Notes: generated by a model not told the origin, from the letters alone. A stretch of DNA of 64,000 bases from Persephonella sp. IF05-L8 (GCF_000703045.1 NZ_JNLJ01000001.1:310001-374000); one strand, 5' to 3'; shown: positions 16,248-25,201, counted from the first letter of the stretch. Program-made: numbers and translations.

Positions 16248-16954
16248 AAAATCTTTATAAAAGATTTGGTAAACAGGAAGTTCTGAAAGGAATAAATCTG
16301 GAAATGACCAGAGGCAAAGTGGTATCAATCCTGGGACCCAACGGTTCAGGGAAAACAACTCTTATAAAATCAATTCTTGGGCTTGTTATACCAACCTCAG
16401 GAGAAATATACGTAAAAGGAGAAAGCATAAAAAAAAGCTGGTATTACAGAAAATTTATAGGATATATGCCACAGGTGGCAGTTTTCCCTGAAAATTTAAC
16501 ATTGAAAGAGCTTATAAATATGCTTATAGACATAAGAAAAGAAGGGTATAACCCAAATATAAAAGATGAATTTATAGAGTATTTCAAACTACAGCAATAC
16601 ATGGATAAAAAGCTGAAAAATTTATCCGGTGGGACGAAGCAAAAAGTAAGTGCTTTAATTACCTTTATGTTTGACCCTGAAATATTTTTCCTAGATGAAC
16701 CTACAGTGGGATTAGACCCTGTTTCCAGTAGCTTTCTAAAGGATAAAATACGCCAGCAGGTAGAAAGGGAAAAGCTTGTTATTCTTACATCCCATATAAT
16801 GAGCGAAGTTGAGGAGCTATCTGATGAAATTGTATTTTTATTGGAAGGACAGATTTATCTAACAGGCACAGTAAAAGAGATAATAGAAAAATCACGAGAA
16901 AAAAATCTGGAAAGGGCGATAGCAAAACTGATGGAGAAGGGATATAATGCTTAA
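16235..16954 (+). CDS. nosF: NosF, ABC transporter ATPase
   Basis: The cytoplasmic ATPase of the NosDFY complex. 239 residues with Walker A G-P-N-G-S-G-K-T-T, signature L-S-G-G-T-K-Q-K, Walker B I-F-F-L-D-E-P and the switch His in L-T-S-H-I-M-S-E. It starts inside nosD with ATGAGGAGAC as ribosome site and overlaps nosY by 8 bases. Confidence 0.95.
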   Translation: MVKVKNLYKRFGKQEVLKGINLEMTRGKVVSILGPNGSGKTTLIKSILGLVIPTSGEIYVKGESIKKSWYYRKFIGYMPQVAVFPENLTLKELINMLIDIRKEGYNPNIKDEFIEYFKLQQYMDKKLKNLSGGTKQKVSALITFMFDPEIFFLDEPTVGLDPVSSSFLKDKIRQQVEREKLVILTSHIMSEVEELSDEIVFLLEGQIYLTGTVKEIIEKSREKNLERAIAKLMEKGYNA

Positions 16955-17735
16955 GCTTCTAAAATATGAATTTTACAATATGTATAGAAATAAATGGATA
17001 ATCTTTTATCTTTTATTTTTTCTGATTTTAACTGCTGCTTTATTTTATTTTGCAAAGGCACCTGTTAAAGTAGTTTCCACTCTGCTACAACTGGTTATTC
17101 TTGTTATTCCCCTTATAAGCCTTATTTTAGGAACAATATTCCTCTACGATTCCAGAAATTTTATAGAACTACTACTGTCTCAACCAATTAACAGAAAGAA
17201 CATATTTATAGCAAAATATCTGGGAACCTCTATATCACTCTCCTTAAGTTTTTTAATAGGGATATGGTTGCCTTTTCTGATATCACTTAAATATATAGAA
17301 GCCCCTCCGGAATATCAGCTTTATACTTTACTAACTATTTCTGGAATATTTATGACATTTATATTTGTGGCTTTTGCGTTTATGATTGCCACATTTTTTG
17401 AGGACAGGGTAAAAGGGTTTGGAGCTTCAATTCTATTATGGCTATATATGACACTTATATATGATGGAATAATACTCTTTATTACCGTCTATTTTAGAGA
17501 ATATCCTCTGGAAAAACCAGTTTTAATGTTATCCATACTTAACCCTGTGGATATTGCAAGGATTTTTGTAATACTTAAATTAGATGTTGCTGCTTTACTT
17601 GGATATACAGGGGCAATTTTCCAGAAATTTTTTGATACAGGATTTGGGATAACTGTTTCCTTTATTGTTATGGTGTTATGGATATTAATTCCTTTACTTT
17701 TAGGTATGTTTAAATTCAGTAGAAAAGATTTTTAA
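16947..17735 (+). CDS. nosY: NosY, ABC transporter permease
   Basis: Membrane subunit of the NosDFY maturation transporter. 262 residues with six predicted membrane spans of the ABC-2 type; a Y-x-x-x-R-x-K-W stretch precedes the first span and L-L-L-S-Q-P-I-N-R resembles the coupling helix. It overlaps nosF by 8 bases and is followed after 12 bases by a second small cytochrome. Confidence 0.93.
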   Translation: MLKLLKYEFYNMYRNKWIIFYLLFFLILTAALFYFAKAPVKVVSTLLQLVILVIPLISLILGTIFLYDSRNFIELLLSQPINRKNIFIAKYLGTSISLSLSFLIGIWLPFLISLKYIEAPPEYQLYTLLTISGIFMTFIFVAFAFMIATFFEDRVKGFGASILLWLYMTLIYDGIILFITVYFREYPLEKPVLMLSILNPVDIARIFVILKLDVAALLGYTGAIFQKFFDTGFGITVSFIVMVLWILIPLLLGMFKFSRKDF

Positions 17736-17747
17736 GGGGGTCTGAAG

Positions 17748-18149
17748 ATGAAAAAAATTCTAACAGCAGTAGTATTAGCTATCGCTGCAACAACATCTGT
17801 AAGTAATGCACTTACAAGGGAAGAGATAGAAAAAGACCCAATACTCAAAGGTAAAATGTTAGCCAAAAGATGTTCGTGGTGTCATGATATAAACAGAACA
17901 TTAATAGCTCCATCATTTAAAGAAATATTAAAAAGATACAAAGATGTTCCAGAAGAAACTTTGAAAAAACAGTTTGCAGACGCTATAAAAAATGGTAGTA
18001 AAGGGAAGTGGACAAACTGGATGAAGGAACATATTAAAGCCAGAAAAATAGGAAGCATAGAGGCAATGTATATGCCTCCACAAAGACCTTACTATAATGA
18101 CAAGGAAATTGAGCTTATAGTAAAATGGCTTCTTAGTTTAAGAAAATAA
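17748..18149 (+). CDS. Periplasmic monoheme c-type cytochrome, last gene of nos operon
   Basis: 133 residues with a signal peptide (about 1-21), heme site C42-S-W-C45-H46 and likely distal Met in A-M-Y-M-P-P-Q. It shares the overall layout of the cytochrome that opens the operon, including K-W-x-x-W/K-L and a Y-M-P motif, suggesting an old duplication. The two could act in series between the quinol-oxidising complex and NosZ (inference). Strong AAGGGGG ribosome site. It converges with the PCuAC gene, 1 base between stops. Confidence 0.9.
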   Translation: MKKILTAVVLAIAATTSVSNALTREEIEKDPILKGKMLAKRCSWCHDINRTLIAPSFKEILKRYKDVPEETLKKQFADAIKNGSKGKWTNWMKEHIKARKIGSIEAMYMPPQRPYYNDKEIELIVKWLLSLRK

Positions 18150-18150
18150 C

Positions 18151-18570
18151 TCACTTCATTTTTACAGGAGCTTCTATAGTTATAGCTCCGCTTTTCTCAA
18201 AAATTAATGTTAATTTAACTTTTTCATCTGGGCTCAGTGGTTTTTTTAATCCCATTAGCATTATGTGATAACCACCAGGTTTAAGAACAACCTTGGACTT
18301 AGGTGGAATTACCAATTTATCAACATGAAGCATTTTCATAACACCCTGAACATTCCTGGTTTCATGTATCATTACTTTATTACTTATGTCTGTTTTCACA
18401 GAAATAAGAGTGTCCTCAGAATTACCTTTATTCTCAATAACCATGAAGAGAGCTGTATTTTTCATGTTAGGAGGAACTGCCCTTATCCACGGATTTTCAA
18501 TTTTGATTTCTGGCTGTGCCAACACTGAAAAAAATAAACCTGTCAGTAAAAAAACTATTATTTTCCTCAT
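18151..18570 (-). CDS. Periplasmic copper chaperone PCu(A)C
   Basis: Delivers Cu(I) to CuA centres. 139 residues with a signal peptide (about 1-19) and the exact metal motif H69-x10-M80-x21-H102-x-M104 of the PCuAC/DUF461 family. It overlaps the SCO gene by 4 bases, forming a two-gene copper-chaperone unit, divergent from the TonB copper receptor. The likely client here is the CuA site of NosZ or of a heme-copper oxidase elsewhere. Confidence 0.93.
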   Translation of the reverse strand: MRKIIVFLLTGLFFSVLAQPEIKIENPWIRAVPPNMKNTALFMVIENKGNSEDTLISVKTDISNKVMIHETRNVQGVMKMLHVDKLVIPPKSKVVLKPGGYHIMLMGLKKPLSPDEKVKLTLIFEKSGAITIEAPVKMK

Positions 18571-19169
18571 TTTGCATCTCCAAAAATTTTCATTACTTGT
18601 ATTATATCTTGGGCTATTTTTTCTGGGTCATCATTTGCAGGTCTAAAAATTATTCTAATAATTCCTTTTTTGTCAAGCAAGTATATAAATGCTGTATGGT
18701 CTACCAGATAACCTACTTCAGGATTATTTTTAACAGGAACTTTTTCATAGTAAGCTCTAAACATCTTGGCAACTTTTTTAATTTCTTCTGGTGAGCCTGT
18801 AAGACCTGTCATATATTTACCGGTTGGGTCATAGAAGGAAAGGAATTTCTTCAAAAGCTGGGGAGTATCTCTTTCAGGGTCTACCGAAATAAATAATACA
18901 TGGACTTTATCTTTATATTTGCCTAAATGTTTCAATGTCTCCGATATTCTAAACATTGATGTGGGACAAACATCAGGACAATAGGTATATCCAAAGAATA
19001 CCAGTAAATACTTTCCCCTAAAATCTGACAAACTCACTTTTTTACCATTCTGGTCAATAAGTGTAAAATCTTTTACTTTTTGTACATAGGGATATCCGTA
19101 AAATTGGTATGCAAAAACCACCTGACTTAAAAGCAGCAAGGTAAAAACAACAGTTAGAATTTTTTTCAT
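18567..19169 (-). CDS. SCO1/SenC family copper chaperone / thiol-disulfide protein
   Basis: 200 residues with an N-terminal signal or anchor (about 1-20) and a thioredoxin fold. The Cu-binding residues are present: C64-P-D-V-C68-P and H158 in V-D-H-T-A-F. SCO proteins reduce and metallate CuA. The start follows ACGGAGGTATG. A putative -10 (TATATT/TATTAT near 19198-19203) puts the FNR/DNR box at 19226-19239 about 41-43 bases upstream of transcription start, the class II activation position. Confidence 0.93.
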   Translation of the reverse strand: MKKILTVVFTLLLLSQVVFAYQFYGYPYVQKVKDFTLIDQNGKKVSLSDFRGKYLLVFFGYTYCPDVCPTSMFRISETLKHLGKYKDKVHVLFISVDPERDTPQLLKKFLSFYDPTGKYMTGLTGSPEEIKKVAKMFRAYYEKVPVKNNPEVGYLVDHTAFIYLLDKKGIIRIIFRPANDDPEKIAQDIIQVMKIFGDAK

Positions 19170-19225
19170 TTCATCATACCTCCGTAATCATTCCCATAAT
19201 ATAATCCCCTTTTACTTCATTTCTA

Positions 19226-19239
19226 TTGATATCTATCAA
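19226..19239. promoter_or_regulatory. FNR/DNR-type box 1, sco/pcuAC promoter
   Basis: TTGAT-ATCT-ATCAA is a perfect 5-4-5 FNR/DNR-type palindrome. Relative to the leftward -10-like TATATT/TATTAT it is centred near -41.5, as expected for activation of the sco-pcuAC pair. Confidence 0.75.
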
Positions 19240-19242
19240 AAA

Positions 19243-19256
19243 TTGATATCAATCAA
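19243..19256. promoter_or_regulatory. FNR/DNR-type box 2, shared sco / TonB-receptor region
   Basis: TTGAT-ATCA-ATCAA is a second perfect palindrome, its centre 17 bases from box 1. The two could be bound on different faces or alternately, serving the divergent promoters. Confidence 0.72.
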
Positions 19257-19289
19257 TGCTCCCGGTTTATGATTACTTTAATTTAAATT

Positions 19290-19303
19290 TTGACAAATAT
19301 CAA
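19290..19303. promoter_or_regulatory. FNR/DNR-type box 3, TonB copper receptor promoter
   Basis: TTGAC-AAAT-ATCAA has 9 of 10 arm matches. A TATAAT at 19316-19321 follows it, giving a rightward transcript start near 19328 and placing the box around -32, overlapping the -35 region. That position could mean activation or repression, so the direction of control is open. Confidence 0.55.
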
Positions 19304-19347
19304 TGTTAATTTTATTATAATTTAACATTAAAAAGGGGGATTTTAAG

Positions 19348-21402
19348 ATGAAAAAACTTTTAATGGCAGGAATGGTGCTTCCAGCATTTTTATCTTATGC
19401 AAACGCACAGGAAGTAATCAAAGTAAAAAAGATTAATGTTGCCGAAGACTTATTTATGGAAGAAACAAAAGGGGAAACTCAGGAAGCCACTGAAGAAGAT
19501 GTAAAGATAACCAGACAGATAGATATTGGAGAGATATTGTCTAACCTTTTTCCAGAAATTAACCATATAAGAAAAGGGGGAACGGCTAACGACATTACTA
19601 TTAGAGGATTTGGTAGAGATAATATAAATGTTCTTATCGATGGACAGAGAATATACGGAGCTTGCCCTAACAGAATGGACCCTCCTATATTTCACATGTC
19701 AACAAGACAGGTAAAAGAAGTAAAAATCTTAGAAGGTCCCTTTGATGTTTCAAATCAGGGTTCTCTGGCAGGGGTTGTCAATCTAATATCAAAAGACCCT
19801 GAAGCAGGAGCAGGTGGTTCGCTGTTTTTTACAGGAGGATATTTTAATTATCTTCATGGTGGATTTGATAGTTATGTAGGTAATGATTTTGTTAAGGTAC
19901 TTGTTGGTTATTCCAAACAGTATTCAAAACCCTACAAATCAGGAGAAGGGAAAAAAATCACAGAATACCCTTCAGGTATGTCAGCTTATAAACCATCAGA
20001 GATAGACCATACTGCTTTTGATATAGATAATGCATGGGCAAAAATGGTTCTTACCCCCAATCAAGAAAACGAAATAAAGATAAACTATGGATTTGATGAG
20101 GCAAAAGATGTTTTATACCCTTATTTGATGATGGATGCCATGTATGACAGAACCCACAGAATTAACGGTGAATACTGGATAAAGCCTTTAGATATCAAAA
20201 TTTCAGCTTACTGGAACTTTGTAAAACACGATATGCAGGATAGGTGGAGGGTAAGCTCTACAGGATGGAGCAGAGGCTATATGATGAGAACCCTGGCAAA
20301 GACAAAAACCTACGGGGCAAAAATAGAAAAAGGCTGGAAAATCGGAGATATAAAACTAAAAACAGGAATAGATGCTTATCTAAGAAACTGGAAAGCAGAC
20401 AACGTGGTTATGACTTTGGATAACAGAGGAATGATACCTGATGTTGACATTAAAAATATAGGTGCATTCGTTGAAGGAGCAAAAAAGATTAGCAATTTTG
20501 TCATATCAGCAGGTCTAAGAGTAGACAGTACAAAATCTGAAGCTGATAAAAATGCCCTTGGAACAGCAAATAGTGGTATATATGAGGAGTATTACGGAAA
20601 CAATTATGACTTAAGTCAGACAGATACTTATGTATCAGGAAATATAGTCCTGAGATATAAATTTGATAAAAGGTCAAGTGTCTATATGGGATTTGGACAT
20701 ACAGTCAGAGTTCCTGACCCTGAAGAAAGATTTATAGCTCTAAAGAAACCCCCAACCAAACCAGACTGGGTAGGAAATCCTAATCTTAACCCAACCAAGA
20801 ATAATGAAGTTGATGCAGGATTTGAGTATTACTGGGGATTATTTGGAATAAAAGGAAATGTTTTTTACAGTGACCTTACAGATTATATCTATCTGACAAA
20901 AATCCCCAGTCTCGTAGATACAACCAAAAGTGCCACCTCTTATCAGAACATAGATGCCCACATATACGGTGGAGATTTAACAGTTATTGGAATGCTTACA
21001 GATACTGTTTCAATAGAAGCAGGAGCTGCTTATCAAAGGGGTAAAAAGGATAGTGGAAACTATACCGATAGCGACCTTGCAGAAATTCCACCATTAAAAA
21101 CAAGGCTTGCTCTTAAATATGACAATGGTGCAGCATTTGGCATGATAGAAACCATATATGCAGCAAGGCAATCAAAAGTTGATACAGATTTAAATGAGCA
21201 ACCAACAAAATCTTATTATGTTGTTAATCTAAAAACAGGATATAACATCAAAAATAAAGCATTTGTGGGAATTGGTATAGATAATCTTTTTGATAAAAAT
21301 TACTACACCCATTTATCCTATCTGAGAAATCCATTTAGTGCAGGAACAAAAGTTCCTGAACCTGGAAGATTTGTCTATATGAATGTAAATCTTAGCTTTT
21401 AA
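19348..21402 (+). CDS. TonB-dependent outer-membrane copper receptor, NosA/OprC type
   Basis: 684 residues: signal peptide (1-20), plug domain and 22-strand barrel ending in a C-terminal Phe (N-L-S-F). The plug has the family-specific G104-A-C-P-N-R-M-D-P-P motif; the Cys and Met residues bind copper in OprC, and NosA (Pseudomonas stutzeri) is required for N2O reductase activity. Its position beside the nos and copper-chaperone genes supports the substrate. The promoter shares FNR/DNR-like boxes with sco. No tonB-exbBD in the window. Confidence 0.92.
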   Translation: MKKLLMAGMVLPAFLSYANAQEVIKVKKINVAEDLFMEETKGETQEATEEDVKITRQIDIGEILSNLFPEINHIRKGGTANDITIRGFGRDNINVLIDGQRIYGACPNRMDPPIFHMSTRQVKEVKILEGPFDVSNQGSLAGVVNLISKDPEAGAGGSLFFTGGYFNYLHGGFDSYVGNDFVKVLVGYSKQYSKPYKSGEGKKITEYPSGMSAYKPSEIDHTAFDIDNAWAKMVLTPNQENEIKINYGFDEAKDVLYPYLMMDAMYDRTHRINGEYWIKPLDIKISAYWNFVKHDMQDRWRVSSTGWSRGYMMRTLAKTKTYGAKIEKGWKIGDIKLKTGIDAYLRNWKADNVVMTLDNRGMIPDVDIKNIGAFVEGAKKISNFVISAGLRVDSTKSEADKNALGTANSGIYEEYYGNNYDLSQTDTYVSGNIVLRYKFDKRSSVYMGFGHTVRVPDPEERFIALKKPPTKPDWVGNPNLNPTKNNEVDAGFEYYWGLFGIKGNVFYSDLTDYIYLTKIPSLVDTTKSATSYQNIDAHIYGGDLTVIGMLTDTVSIEAGAAYQRGKKDSGNYTDSDLAEIPPLKTRLALKYDNGAAFGMIETIYAARQSKVDTDLNEQPTKSYYVVNLKTGYNIKNKAFVGIGIDNLFDKNYYTHLSYLRNPFSAGTKVPEPGRFVYMNVNLSF

Positions 21403-21403
21403 T

Positions 21404-22504
21404 TTATACTGCTTGCTGCTCCTGGTGTGTTGTTTTCTTTATCTGCCCCCTCTGGGGGTAGTTTTTTTCAGTGTATATCTCAACTTTGTCTTTTCCTCCA
21501 TTCTTGGCTTTATATAAAGCTATATCTGCCTTTTTCAGTAATTGCTCTGCTGTTTCTCCACTAAAACAAGCAAGACCCATACTAACTGTAACCTGAAAAT
21601 CTCCAAAGTTTATCTGTGATATTGATTTTCTAATTTTATCAGCAATTATATAGCCATTCTGAATATCTGTTTCAGGACATATAATGACGAACTCTTCTCC
21701 TCCAAGTCTCCCCACAATGTCTGTGTCTCTTATATTCTTTTTTACTACTCTTGCCACCATTGATAAAACAGCATCTCCAACATCATGTCCATATTTATCA
21801 TTTATTTGCTTAAAATTGTCAATATCAAAAATAATTACACAGAGAGGACGACCATATTTTTTTGCCTTCTCAATTTCTTCTTTTAATTTCTTAAATAAAT
21901 AATACCTGTTATATAAACCTGTCAAAGTATCCGTCATAGCCAGATTAGAAAGCTTATCATACGATTTTATAAGAGTATTCTCATATATATACGCCAGTAT
22001 CATAATAATCAAATAAGCTCCAATAAACTGCCTAATCTCAATTGGGGAATAGGCTATGGAAATTATATTTTTCTGACTTAAATATAAAAGCATTAATATA
22101 GTTCCAAGAACCATAATATTCCATAAAAGACCAACTCTATTTCCTTTCAAGAAAAAAGAAACAAAAGGAAAAACAAAAATCCAATAAATGCCTGTTTTCT
22201 CCAGCCCCCCATCAATAATAATAACTATAAAAAGAATATAAAGGCCTATAAGTATAAGATTTTCTGCCACATTAACCTTTTTTGTGATACGCATATAAAG
22301 TAAACTTAACAGTCCCCCAGTTGAGATAAGTGCCTCAAAAAGAAAAATATCCTTTTCCCCTCGCTGAAGATGGACAAAAGACATAATATATAGGACAATG
22401 GAACCTATAATTATGAAAATATACATTAGTCTAATCTTATCAAATTCAGGGGATATCGCATCTGGAAATGTTTTTTCTTCTTTATTTTTTTTCAGGTTAA
22501 ACAT
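21404..22504 (-). CDS. Membrane-bound diguanylate cyclase (GGDEF)
   Basis: Makes cyclic di-GMP. 366 residues; about six membrane segments in residues 28-185 form an unnamed sensor, followed by a GGDEF domain (~190-345). The catalytic motif G-G-E-E-F is intact and the inhibitory I-site R-D-T-D lies five residues before it, so product feedback is likely. The D-x-D-x-F-K-x-x-N-D metal/GTP site is visible. It ends 2 bases from the convergent TonB receptor. A link with the exopolysaccharide operon at 44-52 kb is conceivable, but no c-di-GMP-binding domain is visible there. Confidence 0.93.
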   Translation of the reverse strand: MFNLKKNKEEKTFPDAISPEFDKIRLMYIFIIIGSIVLYIMSFVHLQRGEKDIFLFEALISTGGLLSLLYMRITKKVNVAENLILIGLYILFIVIIIDGGLEKTGIYWIFVFPFVSFFLKGNRVGLLWNIMVLGTILMLLYLSQKNIISIAYSPIEIRQFIGAYLIIMILAYIYENTLIKSYDKLSNLAMTDTLTGLYNRYYLFKKLKEEIEKAKKYGRPLCVIIFDIDNFKQINDKYGHDVGDAVLSMVARVVKKNIRDTDIVGRLGGEEFVIICPETDIQNGYIIADKIRKSISQINFGDFQVTVSMGLACFSGETAEQLLKKADIALYKAKNGGKDKVEIYTEKNYPQRGQIKKTTHQEQQAV

Positions 22505-22558
22505 AAAATTAATACCAACATATTTTATTAATTAAATTAATAAAATAATACGAAAATT

Positions 22559-23551
22559 ATGCTTAAAATTCTATCATTAATTTATGAAAAGGTTGCTCTT
22601 TTAAGAAGATGGCTTTACAACAAGAAAATTATTAATTTTTTAAAACTCCCTGTTCCTGTAATATCCGTAGGAAACCTGTCAGTTGGAGGAACAGGTAAAA
22701 CGCCAATTACAATAGCCATTGCAAAAAAACTACAAAGTCAGGGATACAAGGTATGTGTTTTATCCAGAGGCTATAAAAGGAAGACTAAGGGCACAATAGT
22801 TGTATCAGATGGGAAAAAACTATTTACAGACTGGAAAAGCTCCGGAGATGAACCCTATCTTATAGCAACCTATCATATTCCCGTTGTAGTTTCAGAAAGC
22901 AGATACAAAGCCGGGATAAAGGCACTGGAAATTTTTAAGCCTGACATTTTTATTCTTGATGATGGCTTTCAGCACTACCAGCTTTACAGGGATATTGATA
23001 TTCTCGTAGTGGATGCAACAAAACCTTTCTGGGAAGACCAGCCATTGCCAGCAGGAAGACTGAGGGAACCTATTGAAACTTACAAATACGCAGATTTATT
23101 TATTATAAATAGATTTGAAAAAGTAAAAAATAAAGAACAGTTTTTAAAAAAGCTAAAAGCATTTGGCAAACCTTTCTTTATAACTGAAGAAAAATTTCAG
23201 TATTTAACAAATTTAAAAGAAAATATCCCAGTCGAAGACCTAAAAGGAGAAAAAATAGGAATGTTTGCAGGCCTTGGAAATAATCAGCAGTTCTTTAATA
23301 CCATTAAAAACTTATCCCAAAAATATAGTTTCCAGATTTCAGATAAAATATCCTTTCCAGACCATTATGACTATCCTTCCCTTGAACTATCCCAGAATGT
23401 AGATAAATGGATAACAACAGAAAAAGACATCATAAAACTAAAGCCTGAAACAATCAAAAAATACAATATCTTTGCATTAAAATATGAGTTAAAATTACCT
23501 GAAGAAATGATGGAATTTATTAATAAAAAAATTAATCCGAAAAGAAAGTAA
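22559..23551 (+). CDS. lpxK: Tetraacyldisaccharide 4'-kinase
   Basis: Phosphorylates the 4' position of the lipid A precursor at the inner membrane. 330 residues with an N-terminal amphipathic/membrane helix and the P-loop S-V-G-G-T-G-K-T-P (~40-48). Also visible are S-R-G-Y-K-R, D-D-G-F-Q-H and the G-R-L-R-E-P segment. This shows that the organism makes lipid A. It is divergent from the diguanylate cyclase and 22 bases before scpA. Confidence 0.95.
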   Translation: MLKILSLIYEKVALLRRWLYNKKIINFLKLPVPVISVGNLSVGGTGKTPITIAIAKKLQSQGYKVCVLSRGYKRKTKGTIVVSDGKKLFTDWKSSGDEPYLIATYHIPVVVSESRYKAGIKALEIFKPDIFILDDGFQHYQLYRDIDILVVDATKPFWEDQPLPAGRLREPIETYKYADLFIINRFEKVKNKEQFLKKLKAFGKPFFITEEKFQYLTNLKENIPVEDLKGEKIGMFAGLGNNQQFFNTIKNLSQKYSFQISDKISFPDHYDYPSLELSQNVDKWITTEKDIIKLKPETIKKYNIFALKYELKLPEEMMEFINKKINPKRK

Positions 23552-23573
23552 AATTCCACTGCTGGAGACAGTT

Positions 23574-24203
23574 ATGAACACAGAAAAAGTAGAGAAACAT
23601 CCTTTTGATATTGTTTTAAAACTAATGATAAATGGTGAGATTGACCCGTGGAATGTTGATATAGTTGAACTGGCAGACAAGTATCTTCAGGAAATAAAAA
23701 AGATGCACATTCCAGACCTCAGACTTGCTTCAAAAGCCCTTGCAGCTGCTGCATTGCTACTTAAGATGAAGGCTGATGCTTTAGACCTTGGGAAAGAAGA
23801 AGAAACAGAAGAAAAAATCTCCAGGAAAAGAGTTTTTGGTATTAAGAGATTTTACACAATTGATGAGATTGCACACGTGCTTAAGAAATATATAGCCCCT
23901 GTAATTGAGTTTAAGCCCAAAAGAAAATACACCAGGAGAAAAGGCTACAAAAGAAAACCTAAAACCCTTGAAATACCTTTATTCCATGCTACACTTGAAG
24001 AAACTATAGAAGCCCTTGAAAAAGAGTTTGAGCAGCTTGAAGGATTTATAACCCTTTCAGAGCTTAATCATCCAAACAAGGCACAGGCATTTGTTGCCCT
24101 TCTATTCCTGAACTACGAGGGTGTAATTAATATTTATCAAGAAGAAGAGTTCGGAGAAATATATATAGAGAAAAATCAGCAAAAACTACAAAAAATAGCT
24201 TAA
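23574..24203 (+). CDS. scpA: Segregation and condensation protein A
   Basis: ScpA is the kleisin that bridges SMC heads. 209 residues with the family start F-D-I-V-L-K-L-M-I-N-G-E-I-D-P-W-N-V-D-I-V, L-A-x-x-Y-L, then an acidic/basic middle and a winged-helix end (L-S-E-L ... F-V-A-L-L-F-L ... E-E-F-G-E-I). It is somewhat shorter than the Bacillus protein (~250). GGAGA precedes the start. scpB is not adjacent. Confidence 0.92.
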   Translation: MNTEKVEKHPFDIVLKLMINGEIDPWNVDIVELADKYLQEIKKMHIPDLRLASKALAAAALLLKMKADALDLGKEEETEEKISRKRVFGIKRFYTIDEIAHVLKKYIAPVIEFKPKRKYTRRKGYKRKPKTLEIPLFHATLEETIEALEKEFEQLEGFITLSELNHPNKAQAFVALLFLNYEGVINIYQEEEFGEIYIEKNQQKLQKIA

Positions 24204-24215
24204 TTGGAGGTTTTT

Positions 24216-24518
24216 ATGAAAAGGGTTTTATTTGCGTTTTTATCTATAACTTTGATTGCCTTCGCACAATCCAAGCAAGAAATAAATCAGGTATGTGATA
24301 CTTATGTCTCAATTCTTGATGAATGTGATATGGACAATGTTGATTGTGAAAAAACAGGAGAAATTCTGGAAAAATTCCTTTTAAGCAAAAATGTAAAACC
24401 TGAGGTTGCAAAACATTTCCATCAACAGTGTGTTAAAGTATGCCTTCTTCCTAAAGGAAAATATCAGCAGATTAGAGAAGATATAAAGCAGGCATGTATG
24501 AAAGGCTTAGAAGAGTAA
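24216..24518 (+). CDS. Small exported cysteine-rich protein, function unknown
   Basis: 100 residues with a clear signal peptide (about 1-18, ending A-F-A-Q-S). The mature part has six Cys (V-C-D, E-C-D, D-C-E, Q-C-V, V-C-L, A-C-M), so disulfides or metal binding are possible. The rest is charged and helical. I do not recognise the family. The ATG at 24216 is chosen because TTGGAGG precedes it; an in-frame TTG at 24204 lacks one. Followed at once by a terminator. Confidence 0.7.
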   Translation: MKRVLFAFLSITLIAFAQSKQEINQVCDTYVSILDECDMDNVDCEKTGEILEKFLLSKNVKPEVAKHFHQQCVKVCLLPKGKYQQIREDIKQACMKGLEE

Positions 24519-24543
24519 AAAGGGGCAAATGCCCCATTTTTTT
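24517..24543. terminator. Bidirectional intrinsic terminator
   Basis: GGGGC (24522-24526), loop AAAT, GCCCC (24531-24535), with an A run before and A-T7 after. It separates the rightward lpxK-scpA unit from the leftward peroxiredoxin gene, whose stop lies at its edge. Confidence 0.88.
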
Positions 24544-25201
24544 ATAATGTTTTGTGACAGAACCACCAGTCAAAGCATTCAATCTCACCAGCTTCAGCTT
24601 TCTTGAGCCTTTCTTTTGCCTCTTCTTCACTTGTAGCTGGTGGAACGATAACATGGTCTTTAACAAGTTCATTTTCTGGCCAGTTAGCAGGTGTAGCAAC
24701 ACCATATTTATCCGATGTCTGTAAAGCTTTTACAGCCCTTACAACTTCATCAATATTTCTACCTACTTCTTGTGGATAGTAGAGTATCAGTCTTATGATA
24801 CCTTTGTCATCAACTATAAATACAGCTCTTACAGTATTTGTTCCCTTTTTAGGATGTATCATTCCCAGCTTTTGAGCAACCTGTCCCATATCATCAGCAA
24901 TGATTGGGAATGTAATTTCTACTCCTGTTTTGTCTTTAATCCATTCTACCCATTTGATATGCGAGAATACCTGGTCAACAGACAGTCCTATAAGCTCACA
25001 GTTAAGTTCATCAAACTTATCTTTTCTTTTCTGGAATGCTACAAACTCTGTTGTGCACACAGGGGTAAAGTCTGCAGGATGGCTAAAAAGGACAAACCAT
25101 TTTCCTTTATAATCGTCAGGTAATTTTTTAACCCCATGGGTTGTTTTTACTTCCATTTCTGGAAATTTTTCACCTATTACTGGAATTCTGACTTCTTCCA
25201 T
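24542..25201 (-). CDS. Peroxiredoxin (Prx6/archaeal-type, AhpC/TSA family)
   Basis: Reduces hydrogen peroxide and organic peroxides. 219 residues with the peroxidatic site H-P-A-D-F-T-P-V-C49-T-T-E-F and the long C-terminal arm typical of thermophile Prx6-like decamers. Two extra Cys, C209 and C215 in E-C-F-D-W-W-F-C, may serve as resolving residues, as in archaeal homologues. AGGAGG lies before the start. Monocistronic, facing the scpA unit. Confidence 0.94.
   Translation of the reverse strand: MEEVRIPVIGEKFPEMEVKTTHGVKKLPDDYKGKWFVLFSHPADFTPVCTTEFVAFQKRKDKFDELNCELIGLSVDQVFSHIKWVEWIKDKTGVEITFPIIADDMGQVAQKLGMIHPKKGTNTVRAVFIVDDKGIIRLILYYPQEVGRNIDEVVRAVKALQTSDKYGVATPANWPENELVKDHVIVPPATSEEEAKERLKKAEAGEIECFDWWFCHKTL

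Noticed and set aside
21404-22504. Diguanylate cyclase as regulator of the exopolysaccharide operon
   Set aside because: The two are 22 kb apart, and no PilZ or other c-di-GMP-binding domain was visible in the operon's proteins. The link stays speculation.
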